Of a DNA stretch of 64,000 nucleotides, positions 43,709 through 54,200 are shown piece after piece (position 1 is the first letter of the stretch; each line of letters starts with the position of its first letter). Where the stretch lies: positions 5,700,501 through 5,764,500 of the forward strand of contig NZ_VSRN01000001.1 of the NCBI RefSeq assembly GCF_008369915.1, in the 5' to 3' direction. Made by a program: the position numbers and the translations under genes. Source of the DNA: Dyadobacter sp. UC 10 (lineage in GTDB: Bacteria > Bacteroidota > Bacteroidia > Cytophagales > Spirosomataceae). Under the pieces are notes generated by a model. It had not been told where the DNA came from, searched no databases, and was given only the letters and a program-made list of their open reading frames with translations.

Positions 43709-44281
43709 ATGCAAGAGGATTTGATACGCTGGAAAAGATTCAGGGAAGGCGAGGCTGCTGCTTTTGAATCGATTATCAGGGGAGAGTTTCGTGCATTGTT
43801 TGAATACGGTACCCGGTTTATCCACGACCGCGATACGCTGAACGACTGTATTTACGACCTTTTCACATCACTCTGGGACCGAAGGAAATATCTGGCCGAT
43901 ACCGATCAGATTCGCCCATATCTGCTTAAAAGTTTAAGAAACAGATTAATAAAGGAAAAGGAACGCGCCAATCACCTGACCGGACTCGACAGCTGGCAGG
44001 AGCAGGCGGAACCAGCCGAAAATGCAGAATCACGGATCATCACGTCCGAAATAACGGCACAACGAAAACGCCGTATCAGTTCGGTACTGGTTACTCTCAC
44101 GCCCCGCCAACGTGAGATTATTCACCTGAAATTTTTTGAAAACCTCTCAAACGAGCAAATTTCGCATGTTCTGGACATTTCCAGGCCTGCCGTTTCCAAC
44201 TTGCTTTCACAGGCATTAAAGCTCTTCCGCGACAAATGGCAGGCGACCATTTCAACATTATTTTTTCTTATAACTTTCTGA
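43709..44281 (+). CDS. ECF-type RNA polymerase sigma factor
   Basis: A 190-aa sigma-70 family protein without region 1 or 3. Region 2 is RLFEYGTRF-like sequence (FRALFEYGTRFIHDRDTLNDCIYDLFTSLW), then a linker, and region 4 with the HTH (LVTLTPRQREIIHLKFFENLSNEQISHVLDISRPAVSNLLSQAL). It belongs to the Bacteroidota SusC/FecR-linked ECF group. The frame opens at a TTG at 43691, but the ATG at 43709 gives the usual N-terminus. The FecR gene lies 119 bp downstream, so this sigma should drive the SusC/SusD operon once released. Confidence 0.93.
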   Translation: MQEDLIRWKRFREGEAAAFESIIRGEFRALFEYGTRFIHDRDTLNDCIYDLFTSLWDRRKYLADTDQIRPYLLKSLRNRLIKEKERANHLTGLDSWQEQAEPAENAESRIITSEITAQRKRRISSVLVTLTPRQREIIHLKFFENLSNEQISHVLDISRPAVSNLLSQALKLFRDKWQATISTLFFLITF

Positions 44282-44400
44282 TTGATAAGTAATTAGAAGG
44301 TGGATCTTCACGAAGGGGAAATATTTTTCTGATTTTTCAATGATGTTTCGGGCTTTCTCCGATTATCCTCCTGTAAGTCGGATCTCCTTGGTGTTTTATT

Positions 44401-45486
44401 ATGAAAAATTATAAAGATTACGATCTGGAAGATTTTCTGCTGGACGATAGTTTCCGGCTCTGGGTTAACCGGGAGGATAGCTCTGCCGCGGATGTTTGGG
44501 AGGGATTAGTCAGGGAATATCCTGAAAAGAAGATCATCATGCAGCAGGCGAGGGATTTGATACTCACCTGGACGGCCCACTCAGAAGGCGTAAGTGACTC
44601 GGACCTGGAAGAGCAGGTGGCGCGGATACTTGATAATACCGTTTCAAAAAAATCCCGGACAATTATTTCGTCAATTCCTCTGAAATGGTTTTCGGTGGCG
44701 GCAGCCATATTGGTGGCAGTTGGGTTAGGCTGGTATGGTTTGACGGAGCAAAGTCTGCCGGAACCGGCCTCTTCGTACGAAAAGTACGTTTCCGAAACGT
44801 CTCTTCCGATGAAGGAGGTAGTTAACAGCGGGCCAAAAGTAATGCTGCTGACCCTCCCGGAGGGAAGTAAAGTGACGCTGCATCCGCAAGGAAGGATCAG
44901 CTATTCTGAAAATTTCGTGCACGGAAAGAAGCGGGAAGTTTATTTATCCGGAGAAGCCTTTTTTGACGTAGTCAGGGATGCGCAAAATCCGTTTTTCGTG
45001 TACGCAAATGGTTTGGCTACCAGGGTTTTAGGGACGAGTTTTTTAGTGAAAACAACTAAATCGAATGTAGAGGTATTGGTCAGGAGCGGGCGGGTTTCGG
45101 TGTTGCCTATCAAGGATATCGAGCATCCCGGCGACCATAACGCCGAGTTGCTGCTCACGCCAAATCAACAGGCTATATTCTCTATCAAAGACAATCAGAT
45201 CTCAAAATCCATTACCAATATGCCGCTGGAACTGATCAAGCCGGATCCGGAAGATGGTTTTGTTTTTGAAAACCAGCCAGTCAGCAAAATTTTCACGGCC
45301 CTTGAAAAAGTGTACGGTATCCCGATCATTTACGATGCAGCAGTGATGGAAGCTTGCTCCCTGCGCGTCGAACTCAGCCACGAGCCATTTTTCGTAAAAC
45401 TGGACGTAATCACCCAAACCATCGGCGCCTCCTACCGGGTAAGCGACGGCCAGGTGATTGTGACGAGCGAGGGATGTAGGTTTTGA
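44401..45486 (+). CDS. FecR-family anti-sigma factor
   Basis: A 361-aa single-pass inner-membrane protein. A cytoplasmic N-terminal region (~1-98) should bind the sigma factor. One membrane helix lies at ~100-115 (WFSVAAAILVAVGLGWYGL). The periplasmic FecR domain includes LTLPEGSKVTLHPQGRISYSENF, REVYLSGEAFFDVVRDAQNPFFVY and TRVLGTSFLVKTT. The C-terminal DUF4974 (FENQPVSKIFTALEKVYGIPIIYD) resembles an STN-type domain. It should sense the loaded SusC through that protein's STN domain and release the sigma factor. It is separated from susC by a repeat-filled 241-bp gap. Confidence 0.93.
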   Translation: MKNYKDYDLEDFLLDDSFRLWVNREDSSAADVWEGLVREYPEKKIIMQQARDLILTWTAHSEGVSDSDLEEQVARILDNTVSKKSRTIISSIPLKWFSVAAAILVAVGLGWYGLTEQSLPEPASSYEKYVSETSLPMKEVVNSGPKVMLLTLPEGSKVTLHPQGRISYSENFVHGKKREVYLSGEAFFDVVRDAQNPFFVYANGLATRVLGTSFLVKTTKSNVEVLVRSGRVSVLPIKDIEHPGDHNAELLLTPNQQAIFSIKDNQISKSITNMPLELIKPDPEDGFVFENQPVSKIFTALEKVYGIPIIYDAAVMEACSLRVELSHEPFFVKLDVITQTIGASYRVSDGQVIVTSEGCRF

Positions 45487-45492
45487 GTTGTT

Positions 45493-45692
45493 GGCTATTA
45501 GCTGTTGGCTGTTAGCTGTTAGCCATTAGCTGTTGGCTTTTCGCTGCAAGCAAGTTGCTTGTGGTTGAAACACAGAGATAATTAAAAACTAAAACATGAA
45601 TTCTCATACCCACTATCCAAAGACTAACCGAAAAATCAAAGCCAATAGCTAACAGCCAGAAGCTAAGAGCTAAAAGCTAACAGCTAATAGCT
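45493..45692. repeat. Large inverted repeat of TAGCTGTT-type units
   Basis: The left arm 45493-45537 holds several GGCTATTAGCTGTT/GCTGTTAGC units. The right arm 45641-45692 holds the complementary AACAGCTAATAGC-type units in opposite orientation, with about 100 bp between. Arms are internally periodic (7-10 bp) and imperfect. The stretch sits between fecR and susC, so it could form a long RNA or DNA stem in any shared transcript. Confidence 0.7.
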
Positions 45693-45727
45693 TAAATCCA
45701 ATTTCCCACCTAAACCACCATAACCGC

Positions 45728-48700
45728 ATGAAAAAAAATAGTATACCATTTAAATATCTGGTAACTGTGATGAAAGTTACGTGCATACCATTTCTTGTGT
45801 CCCTGTTTTTCCAGGGGCTGGCGATTGCCAACAGCGGATTGGCGCAGGAGCTGTTGGACAGGGAAGTTACTTTGCAGGTACAGCAGCAGGATCTGAAACA
45901 GGTTTTGGCCACGCTGGAAAAGACCACAAAAGTCAAATTTTCGTACATCCCGTCGCTGGTGCGCGATCAGAAAGTATCCGTTGACGCTTCGAAACAAAAA
46001 CTCAGCCGGGTTTTGAAGGATTTGCTGGTGCCTCTGGAAATCAGCTATTCGGTGTCGGGGAAATACATTATTCTGGTAAAAAAGGCGGATGAAGCCTTTA
46101 CTACACCCAATGCGCTGAACCCTGTGCCGCTGCCTTATCTGCACCCGGTAGATATTACGATCAAAGGAAAAGTGCTGGGGGGAGATAACAATGAGCCGCT
46201 TCCCGGTGTGAGCGTGGTAATCAAAGGTTCGCAGCAAGGTGCGATTACGGATGGTGACGGTGGTTACAGCATTGTGGTACCCGACGAAAAGGCAATACTC
46301 GTTTTCAGCTTCGTAGGTTACGTTTCTCAGGAGTTTCAGGTTTCCAATCGCTCGGTGATCAATGTGACGCTTGCTTCCGATATCAAAGCACTGAGCGAAG
46401 TGGTGGTGACGGGCTATACTGCCCAATCCAGAAGGGATATTACAGGCTCCGTGAGTGTGATCGACGCGCAGAAATTATTAGAAGTACCAGCGACGAACCT
46501 TGCGCAGCAATTGCAGGGAAGGGCCGCTGGTGTAACGGTAGGAGTTGATAATACCCCGGGAGGAGGCGTTTCTGTCCGGGTGCGCGGTTATGGTACACTC
46601 GGCAATAACGATCCGCTTTACGTGATCGACGGGGTTCCGACGAAAGGCAATCTCAATACCATTAACCAGAATGATATTGAATCGATACAAATTCTTAAAG
46701 ATGCTTCCTCAGCCTCCATTTACGGTTCCCGCGCTGCAAACGGCGTTGTGATCATCACTACGAAAAGAGGGAAGTCGGGCGCACCGAAGTTTACTTTCGA
46801 CGCCTATTACGGGGTACAGAAGCTGGCCAAAAAGATGGATCTCCTGAATACCACGGAGTACGGCCAATATCTTTGGCAGAGTAAAAAGAATGCAAACGTA
46901 GTGAACCCGACAACCGGGAATCCCGAACACGCACAATATGGCAAGGGTGCGGAACCAGTTATTCCGGATTACATCATTCCCGACGGCGCGCCCGAAGGTG
47001 ATCCGCGCGTGAACCCTGCCAATTACAGTTTTAACCGATACAACGATCCGCTATTCGGTAAAACCAAATTTTCTATCACCAAGGCAAACAAGCAAGGTAC
47101 CGACTGGATGGAGGAAGTTTTTGACGCCGGGCCGATCCAGAATTATCAAGTGGGCGTTTCAGGGGGATCAGAGGTAAGCCGCTATTCTTTTTCGGCCAAT
47201 TATTTTGACCAGACCGGTATCCTGATCCACAATGGGTACAAACGTTATTCCGTTCGTGCGAATACTGAATTTACCATCAAAAAAAGGCTGCGGATCGGAG
47301 AGAATTTACAGGTAGCCTATGGAAAACGGCAGGGTAACTACGGCAATAATGCCGAAACCAGCCAGGTGTCCAATACTTACCGCGCGCAGCCGATTATTCC
47401 CGTTTATGACATTGGCGGAAATTTTGCAGGTACGCTGGGAAGTAACCTCGGGAATGCCAACAATCCGGTAGGGCAGCTGGTCAGGAATAAAAACAATGGT
47501 TACCAGGATCTTCGCTTGTTCGGTAATGCCTATGCAGAAGTCGATATCATCAAAAACCTGACTGCGAAAACCAGTTTTGGCGTCGACCTGACGGCCAATG
47601 CGGGCAAGTATTATACGCCCGTCGAGATCGAGCTGGCGCATGGTACCAACGTGAACAGTCTGAGTGAAAACCGCAGTTACAGCTACTCCTGGACGTGGAC
47701 CAACTCGCTTACTTATGACAAACATTTTGGCGAAAACCATCATTTGAATGTCTTCGCAGGTATTGAGTCGATTGATTCGTACGGTAACTTCTTGAATGCC
47801 TATCGCCAGGGTTATTTTGCTGATAATATCGATTTGAGATACATCGACGCGGGTAACCCGGCTACTTCAACCAATAGCGGCTATGCGTCTTCGATGTGGT
47901 CTTTATTCTCCTATTTCGGCCGGCTGGATTATGCTTTTCAGGACAAATACCTGGTGCAGGCTACCCTCCGCCGCGACGCTTCGTCACGTTTTCAGGCCGC
48001 TTCCAGGTATGCGACTTTCCCGGCAGCAAGCGTAGGCTGGCGTATTTCAAAAGAACCTTTCATGGCAGCAGCTACATTTATCACCGACCTGAAACTGCGT
48101 GCAGGCTGGGGACAGACCGGCAACCAGGAGATCGGGGATTTTAATGCCTATTCCACTTACCAGAGCAATCCAGGCAGCAGCGGGTATGGCATCGGCGGCA
48201 ATCCGATCGGGTACGTGCAGGGTTTCGATCTCGGCAGGTTTGGTAACCCGAAAGCGAAGTGGGAGACAACCACCACCTGGAATTTTGGTATCGATGCCAA
48301 TTTGTTCAAAGGTAAATTCGACCTCAGCCTGGATGTTTTCGATCGTCAGACGAAAGACCTGCTTTATACCAAAGCCTACGACCCGCGGCTCGGCGACGCT
48401 GCCATTCCCGCCCAGAACATCGCTTCTCTTGAAAATAAGGGGCTTGATTTGGGTTTAAATTATAATGATGCCGTCATGGATGGTGAACTCACTTACAGCA
48501 TCGGCGTCAATTTCTCGACTTACCGCAACAAAATCATTGCATTGGACCCGCAAAACCCGAATGACTTCCTGCCTGGGTTTTCATTGCGGACCCCGCCTGT
48601 TACCCGCTCCATTGCCGGCCGACCGATTTCATCATTTTACGGATACATCATCGACGGTATCATGCAGAATGAAGAAGAAGTGCAGGCGCACGCCAAGTTT

Positions 48701-49342
48701 CCGGGTTACTACGATTCCAATATCTATATCAATGGCGTGCGGACGCAGGGGGTAGGTAAATTCAAATACCGCGACGTGAATGGCGACGGCGTGATCAACG
48801 CGCAGGACCAGACATACATCGGCAGTCCGCATCCTGATTTTACCTACGGGATCAATGCCAATGTGGGCTATAAAAACTTCGATCTGACCATTTTCGCGCA
48901 GGGTGTGCAGGGTAATCAGATATTCAATCACGTAAGGTACTGGACTGATTTCGAGGTATTTCAGGGAAACCGGTCTACCCGGATGCTGTACGAATCGTGG
49001 CGGCCCGATAACCCGAATGCAAAACTGCCGATCCTGGATGCCAACGATGCGCAAAGCGGCGAACCTTCGACTTACTTCGTCGAAAACGGCTCTTATCTGC
49101 GGTTTAAGAACATCCAGCTGGGTTATTCTTTGCCAAAATCGATGTTGAACAAAATCGGCGCGGACCAGCTGCGGCTTTATGTGCAGGGGCAGAACCTCTT
49201 CACTTTTACCAAATATTCGGGACTGGATCCGGAGATTAACCTGCGCAATTTTAACAGCGGTTCCGATCGCCAGATCGGCGTGGACGAGGGCGTGTATCCA
49301 ACCCCGAAAGCGATTATCGTCGGACTTAGTCTTGGTTTTTAA
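45728..49342 (+). CDS. SusC/RagA-type TonB-linked transporter with STN domain (pair 2)
   Basis: A 1204-aa outer-membrane transporter. The signal is ~1-40 (basic start, FQGLAIANSGLAQ). An STN signalling domain follows (LDREVTLQVQQQDLKQVLATLEKTTKVKF, ~43-117), the part that contacts FecR. Next is a carboxypeptidase-regulatory domain (TIKGKVLGGDNNEPLPGVSVVIK), the TonB-box-like SEVVVTGYTAQSRRD, the plug (PLYVIDGVPTKG, GSRAANGVVIITTK) and the beta-barrel ending LSLGF. The gene is downstream of a sigma/FecR pair and 12 bp from susD, so ligand-induced autoregulation is expected. The cargo is unknown; the downstream enzymes suggest a polysaccharide or glycoconjugate. Confidence 0.95.
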   Translation: MKKNSIPFKYLVTVMKVTCIPFLVSLFFQGLAIANSGLAQELLDREVTLQVQQQDLKQVLATLEKTTKVKFSYIPSLVRDQKVSVDASKQKLSRVLKDLLVPLEISYSVSGKYIILVKKADEAFTTPNALNPVPLPYLHPVDITIKGKVLGGDNNEPLPGVSVVIKGSQQGAITDGDGGYSIVVPDEKAILVFSFVGYVSQEFQVSNRSVINVTLASDIKALSEVVVTGYTAQSRRDITGSVSVIDAQKLLEVPATNLAQQLQGRAAGVTVGVDNTPGGGVSVRVRGYGTLGNNDPLYVIDGVPTKGNLNTINQNDIESIQILKDASSASIYGSRAANGVVIITTKRGKSGAPKFTFDAYYGVQKLAKKMDLLNTTEYGQYLWQSKKNANVVNPTTGNPEHAQYGKGAEPVIPDYIIPDGAPEGDPRVNPANYSFNRYNDPLFGKTKFSITKANKQGTDWMEEVFDAGPIQNYQVGVSGGSEVSRYSFSANYFDQTGILIHNGYKRYSVRANTEFTIKKRLRIGENLQVAYGKRQGNYGNNAETSQVSNTYRAQPIIPVYDIGGNFAGTLGSNLGNANNPVGQLVRNKNNGYQDLRLFGNAYAEVDIIKNLTAKTSFGVDLTANAGKYYTPVEIELAHGTNVNSLSENRSYSYSWTWTNSLTYDKHFGENHHLNVFAGIESIDSYGNFLNAYRQGYFADNIDLRYIDAGNPATSTNSGYASSMWSLFSYFGRLDYAFQDKYLVQATLRRDASSRFQAASRYATFPAASVGWRISKEPFMAAATFITDLKLRAGWGQTGNQEIGDFNAYSTYQSNPGSSGYGIGGNPIGYVQGFDLGRFGNPKAKWETTTTWNFGIDANLFKGKFDLSLDVFDRQTKDLLYTKAYDPRLGDAAIPAQNIASLENKGLDLGLNYNDAVMDGELTYSIGVNFSTYRNKIIALDPQNPNDFLPGFSLRTPPVTRSIAGRPISSFYGYIIDGIMQNEEEVQAHAKFPGYYDSNIYINGVRTQGVGKFKYRDVNGDGVINAQDQTYIGSPHPDFTYGINANVGYKNFDLTIFAQGVQGNQIFNHVRYWTDFEVFQGNRSTRMLYESWRPDNPNAKLPILDANDAQSGEPSTYFVENGSYLRFKNIQLGYSLPKSMLNKIGADQLRLYVQGQNLFTFTKYSGLDPEINLRNFNSGSDRQIGVDEGVYPTPKAIIVGLSLGF

Positions 49343-49354
49343 CATCGATCCATC

Positions 49355-51073
49355 ATGAAAAAAATACTCATACTTGCTATCGTTATCCTGGCCTCTTCCT
49401 GCGGGGATAATTTTTTGGAAAAAAGACCTCAGGGACAATACAGTCCTGATATTATATTGACTACCGCCGGGATCGAAGGCGCATTGGTAGGCGCTTACGG
49501 GTTGCTTGACGGCATCGGTACGAGCGGTGTAACTACCTGGCACGGAGCAGTCTCCAACTGGATCTTCGGCAGTGTGGTTTCCGACGACGCCTACAAAGGT
49601 TCCGACGCAGGCGACCAGCCCGAGCAGACATTTTTGGAACGTTACGTGTGGCTTTCGACCAATACGCACATTTACGGCAAGTGGCGGACATTGTACGACG
49701 GCGTAGCCCGGGCAAACGATGTGCTAAAATCGCTCCCCAAAGTGACGGGACTCGATGACGCAAGAAAGCTGCAAATCCAGGCGGAAGCGCGTTTCCTGCG
49801 TGCGCATTATCATTTTGAGGCCAAAAAGATGTGGGGTAATATATCGTTTATCGACGATGCCACCTGGGATACCGAAAATCCTGAAAGTGTACAAATCCCG
49901 AATACCGAAGATGCGTGGCCTAAAATAGAAGCCGATTTTCAGTTTGCTGCGGAAAACCTTCCGGCTAATCAGGCCCAGCCCGGACGCCCTACGAAATGGG
50001 CTGCACTGGCATACCTTGGCAAATGTCATATGTACCAGGGTTTTCCAAAAGGAGTACCGAATGTAGCGCACCTGACTGCTGCCAAAGCGGCTTTGATCCA
50101 GGTTGTGAATAGCGGAAAATATAAACTGATGGACCATTTCCACGACAACTTCGCGGCCGAAACGCGCAACAATGCAGAGTCGGTTTTTGAAGTGCAATAC
50201 AGCGTAACTGCCGCAGACGGATCGGGAGGTAACCAGGGTGACGAGCTTACTTATATGTATCCGAATGGTCCGGGTGGCTGCTGCGGGTTTTACCAGGGTT
50301 CACAAAATCTGGTCAATGCATTTAAAACAGATGCAAAGGGTTTGCCGCTGATCAAGACATTTAATGATACGGATGTGAAAAATGACGAGGGCTTGCTTTC
50401 TTCGGCACCATTCGAACCTTACACCGGCCCGCTGGATTCCCGGCTGGACTGGACGGTGGGCCGCAGGGGCATTCCTTATATTGACTGGGGCGTGCATCCG
50501 GGCCGTTTCTGGATCCGCGACCAATCTTACGCCGGGCCTTATTCTTCTAAAAAGCAGATTGTAAGTAAAGCGGAGTCGGGCAAAACGGGTAATCCACGCC
50601 AGAGCACCAATAATTATCGTTTAATGCGTTACGATCATGTTTTACTTTGGCTTGCCGAATGTGAAGTGGAGCTGGGTAACCTGGAAGAGGCCCGTAAATA
50701 TGTGAACCAGATTCGCACCCGCGCCGCGCGTCCCGATGGTTTTGTGTTAACCGACGATGGAAAACCTGCCGCAAATTATGTCGTGGGATTGTATACCACG
50801 CCCTGGACAGACGCCGCCAGCGCCCGGGACGCGGTAAGATTTGAAACACGCCTGGAATTTGCAATGGAAGGCCACCGCTTTTTCGACCTCGTCCGCTGGG
50901 GGATCGCCGTGCCGGTTTTGAACGCATATCTGGACAAAGAAAAGAACAAGCGGACTTACCTCAGCGGGGCGAGAGTTGAGGAGAAACACCAGTATTATCC
51001 GATCCCGCAGCAGGCCATTGTATATAGTACAAAAGGAGGCCAGGCAAGTCTGGTACAAAACCCTGGTTATTAA
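49355..51073 (+). CDS. SusD/RagB-type surface lipoprotein (pair 2)
   Basis: A 572-aa ligand-binding lipoprotein paired with the SusC 12 bp upstream. The lipoprotein signal is MKKILILAIVILASSC with Cys16. SusD features include LEKRPQGQYSPDIILTTAGIEGALVGAYGLL, the TPR-like helices (KLQIQAEARFLRAHYHFEAKKMWGNISFI) and the C-terminal RagB region (RFETRLEFAMEGHRFFDLVRWG; QQAIVYSTKGGQASLVQNPGY). It is at the outer surface, over the SusC barrel. A strong hairpin follows, which may separate this pair from the two downstream genes or allow only partial read-through. Confidence 0.94.
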   Translation: MKKILILAIVILASSCGDNFLEKRPQGQYSPDIILTTAGIEGALVGAYGLLDGIGTSGVTTWHGAVSNWIFGSVVSDDAYKGSDAGDQPEQTFLERYVWLSTNTHIYGKWRTLYDGVARANDVLKSLPKVTGLDDARKLQIQAEARFLRAHYHFEAKKMWGNISFIDDATWDTENPESVQIPNTEDAWPKIEADFQFAAENLPANQAQPGRPTKWAALAYLGKCHMYQGFPKGVPNVAHLTAAKAALIQVVNSGKYKLMDHFHDNFAAETRNNAESVFEVQYSVTAADGSGGNQGDELTYMYPNGPGGCCGFYQGSQNLVNAFKTDAKGLPLIKTFNDTDVKNDEGLLSSAPFEPYTGPLDSRLDWTVGRRGIPYIDWGVHPGRFWIRDQSYAGPYSSKKQIVSKAESGKTGNPRQSTNNYRLMRYDHVLLWLAECEVELGNLEEARKYVNQIRTRAARPDGFVLTDDGKPAANYVVGLYTTPWTDAASARDAVRFETRLEFAMEGHRFFDLVRWGIAVPVLNAYLDKEKNKRTYLSGARVEEKHQYYPIPQQAIVYSTKGGQASLVQNPGY

Positions 51074-51080
51074 TGTCCTG

Positions 51081-51122
51081 AAAACCAATCCGCAGGCCGG
51101 TAACTTGGCGGATTGGTTTTTA
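51081..51122 (+). terminator. Rho-independent terminator after SusD 2
   Basis: A perfect 13-bp stem (51081-51093 with 51108-51120) with a 14-nt loop, whose right arm ends in TTTT and continues with further T residues. Confidence 0.8.
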
Positions 51123-51210
51123 TCGGTTAACTTAGTATAACAATTGTTTTAAAAAGTTTGGAAAAACCGGGAAGTTCTCCCGAAGGAATAGCCTACAACA
51201 TTCACCATTC

Positions 51211-54200
51211 ATGCCTAAATCCCTTTTGAAATACAGTCTGATCATCCCGGTAGCGGGGTTGTTTTTCGCTTCCTGTGACAAGAAGGTTGACTTACCCGAC
51301 GACGTGGCGCAGGAAATGTCCCTGCTCGTGCAGCCCGTCGACTATACTTATGATGTGAAGCCGATTTTGTCGGACAGATGTTTTGCCTGCCACGGCCCCG
51401 ATGCGAACCATCAGAAGGGTGACCTGCGGCTGGATGTAGCAGAGGTAGCTTACAAAAAAGAAGCGGAAAGCGGATTAAAAGCGATCAATCCGGGCAAGCC
51501 GGGCAGCAGCGAGCTCGTGCAGCGCATTCTTTCAAAAGATCCTGAAATCCTTATGCCGACACCCGAATCGCACCTTTCACTGACAGCAAGAGAAAAGGCG
51601 ATCCTGATCAAATGGGTGGAAGAAGGCGCGGAATACAAGCCGCACTGGGCATTTACCAAAGTGGAAAAACCAAAAGTGCCGGCTGTTAAAAACAAAAAAT
51701 TCGTTAAGAACGATATTGATAATTTTATCCTTAAAAAGCTGGAAGACAAAGGGATGATCCCGGCGAGAGAGGCGGATAAGACCACATTACTCCGCCGCGT
51801 TTACCTCGACCTCACCGGTCTGCCGCCAACGCCTGAGGAGGTGACAGCTTATATCAATGACAAATCACCGAATGCTTACGAGAAAGTAGTCGATAAGCTG
51901 CTGGCCTCCCCGCATTATGGCGAGCACATGGCCGTCCCCTGGCTCGACGCCGCTCGGTATGCGGATACGCACGGATATCAGGACGACGGTCTGCGCACTG
52001 CCTGGCCTTTCCGCGATTGGGTGATCAAGTCATTCAATCAAAACCAGCCTTACGATCAGTTTGTAACCTGGCAGCTCGCCGGGGATATGCTCCCGAATCC
52101 AACCCGCGACCAGCTGGTAGCGACCGGTTTTAACCGCATGCACCAGCAAAGTCAGGAAGGCGGTATTGTGCCGGAGGAATACCGCGTGGCTTACGTGGCG
52201 GACCGGACGGATACTTTTGGCAAAACATTCCTCGGTATTACGGTGGAATGTGCGCGCTGCCACGACCATAAATATGATCCGATCAGCCACAAAGACTATT
52301 ATTCCCTTTATGCGTTCTTTAATAATAACAACGAAAACGGGCAGATACCCTACAACGGCGAAGCTAGCCCGGCGATCAGTTTGCCAAGCCCGGAGGCAGA
52401 TGCCAAGCTGAAATTTATCCACCAAAATCTGTCCAAAGAAAAATCGCAGCTGACCGCTCACGCGAAAATCGCCGATCAGAATTTTCAGAATTGGCTGACA
52501 AAAGCGCGTGTGGAACATGAAAAAGCATTGATCCCTGAAAAGACAGACCTGGTAGGCCATTTTACATTCGACGAACCGCAGGGAAAGGAATTCCAGAACC
52601 TGGCCGATCCAAAGCATAAGGCAACTGCCGAAGGTGACGATAGTTTGTCCAATGTGGCTTCCAGAAATGGGAAGGTAGGTAAGGCAAGGTATATTTTTGG
52701 AGAAAATGCGGTTTCGTTCGGGGATAAATTTGCGTTTTTTGAGAGAAATCAACCTTTCAGCGTCAGCATCTGGCTGAACCTGCACGATCCAAGTGTGACA
52801 GGTTCCTTGTTTCATAAATCGAACGGGGTAATGAATGGTTACCGCGGCTGGAATGTGTTCCGCGAAGAAGATGGACGCATTAGATTGACAATGAGCCACG
52901 TATGGCCCCAGAACGCGATCGAAATCCAGACGGTTGATAAATTCCCGCTAAACAAATGGACGCAGATCGGGTTCTCTTATGATGGTTTGAGTAAAGCTGC
53001 GGGATTGAAATTATATGTCAACGGCCGCCCCGCGAAAGTGACGATCCACAATGATCAGTTGACTGAAAGTATACTTTACGGAAAGAACAAAACCAACTGG
53101 TATGTAGACCGGCTGAATATCGGTCGCCTTTCCGATCAGCGGACCAAAAACTTTGAGGTAGACGAATTTATAATTTACACCAAAGCATTGACGCCGCTGG
53201 AAATGCTGGGCATGTATAGTTTGAAAAATGAATTGGTAAACGCAATAAAAACGCCGGCGGCACAACTTAAACCCGAGCAACTGGCTGCATTAAAGGATTA
53301 TTACCTCACTAATATCGATTCCGAGTATAAAAAACGGCTGGCCGACAGCAGGAAGCTGATCGGGGAGGAAACGGAGATTTTGGATAAAGAAATCGACGTC
53401 ATGGTGATGCGGGAGCGGAAATATCCGCGCAAAACATTCATCCTCAATCGCGGTGCCTACGATGCGCCCGGTAAACCTGTAACCAGGGATACGCCGGACA
53501 GTTTCTTTAAAATTCCAAAAGATTTTCCGAGAAACAGGCTGGGACTGGCGAAGTGGCTGCTGCACGAGGATCATCCGTTATTCACGAGGGTGACGGTGAA
53601 CCGGTTCTGGATGATGTATTTTGGGCAGGGACTTGTGGTTTCCAGCGATGATTTCGGGAACCAGGGCGAGTTGCCTACACACCCGGAACTGCTGGATTAC
53701 CTGGCTGCTACCTTCCGGGAGTCAGGCTGGAACGTGAAGGCCATGCAAAAAATGATTGTAACCTCTGCGACTTACCGGCAGTCTTCGAAAGTCAATCCGA
53801 AATCGGGCGAAGCCGATCCGGAAAACAGGCTGTACGCACACGGTCCGAGCTACCGCATGAGCGCCGAGCAAATCCGCGATAATGCATTGGCTTCGAGTGG
53901 GTTATTGACCAGGTCAGTGGGCGGAAAAAGTGCCTATCCTTATCAGCCAGCCGGATTATGGGAGGCGCTGGCAACACGGAACGAGGTAACTTATAAACAA
54001 CAACACGGAGACAGTCTTTACCGGAGGAGTCTTTATACGATCTGGAAAAGAAGTTCTCCACCGCCGATGATGCTGAACTTTGACGCAGCGGAAAGGCATT
54101 TCTGTGTCACCAAAAGGCAGAAAACAAGTACGCCGTTGCAGGCATTGGTCGTGATGAACGACCCGCAATTTGTAGAAGCGTCCCGGGTACTGGCACAACA

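Noticed and set aside
45493..45692. Possible CRISPR array
   Set aside because: Units are 7-10 bp, imperfect and inverted; there are no 25-40 bp repeats with unique spacers and no cas genes.
45710..46426. 238-codon minus-strand open frame over the start of SusC 2
   Set aside because: Opposes the signal peptide and STN domain of a clear gene; no domain.
48632..49669. 345-codon open frame on the minus strand opposite the SusC 2/SusD 2 junction
   Set aside because: Antisense to two clear genes, no domain, biased composition; a shadow of GC-rich codons.
52030..52899. 289-codon minus-strand open frame
   Set aside because: Lies wholly within the DUF1549/LamG gene and has no recognisable motif.
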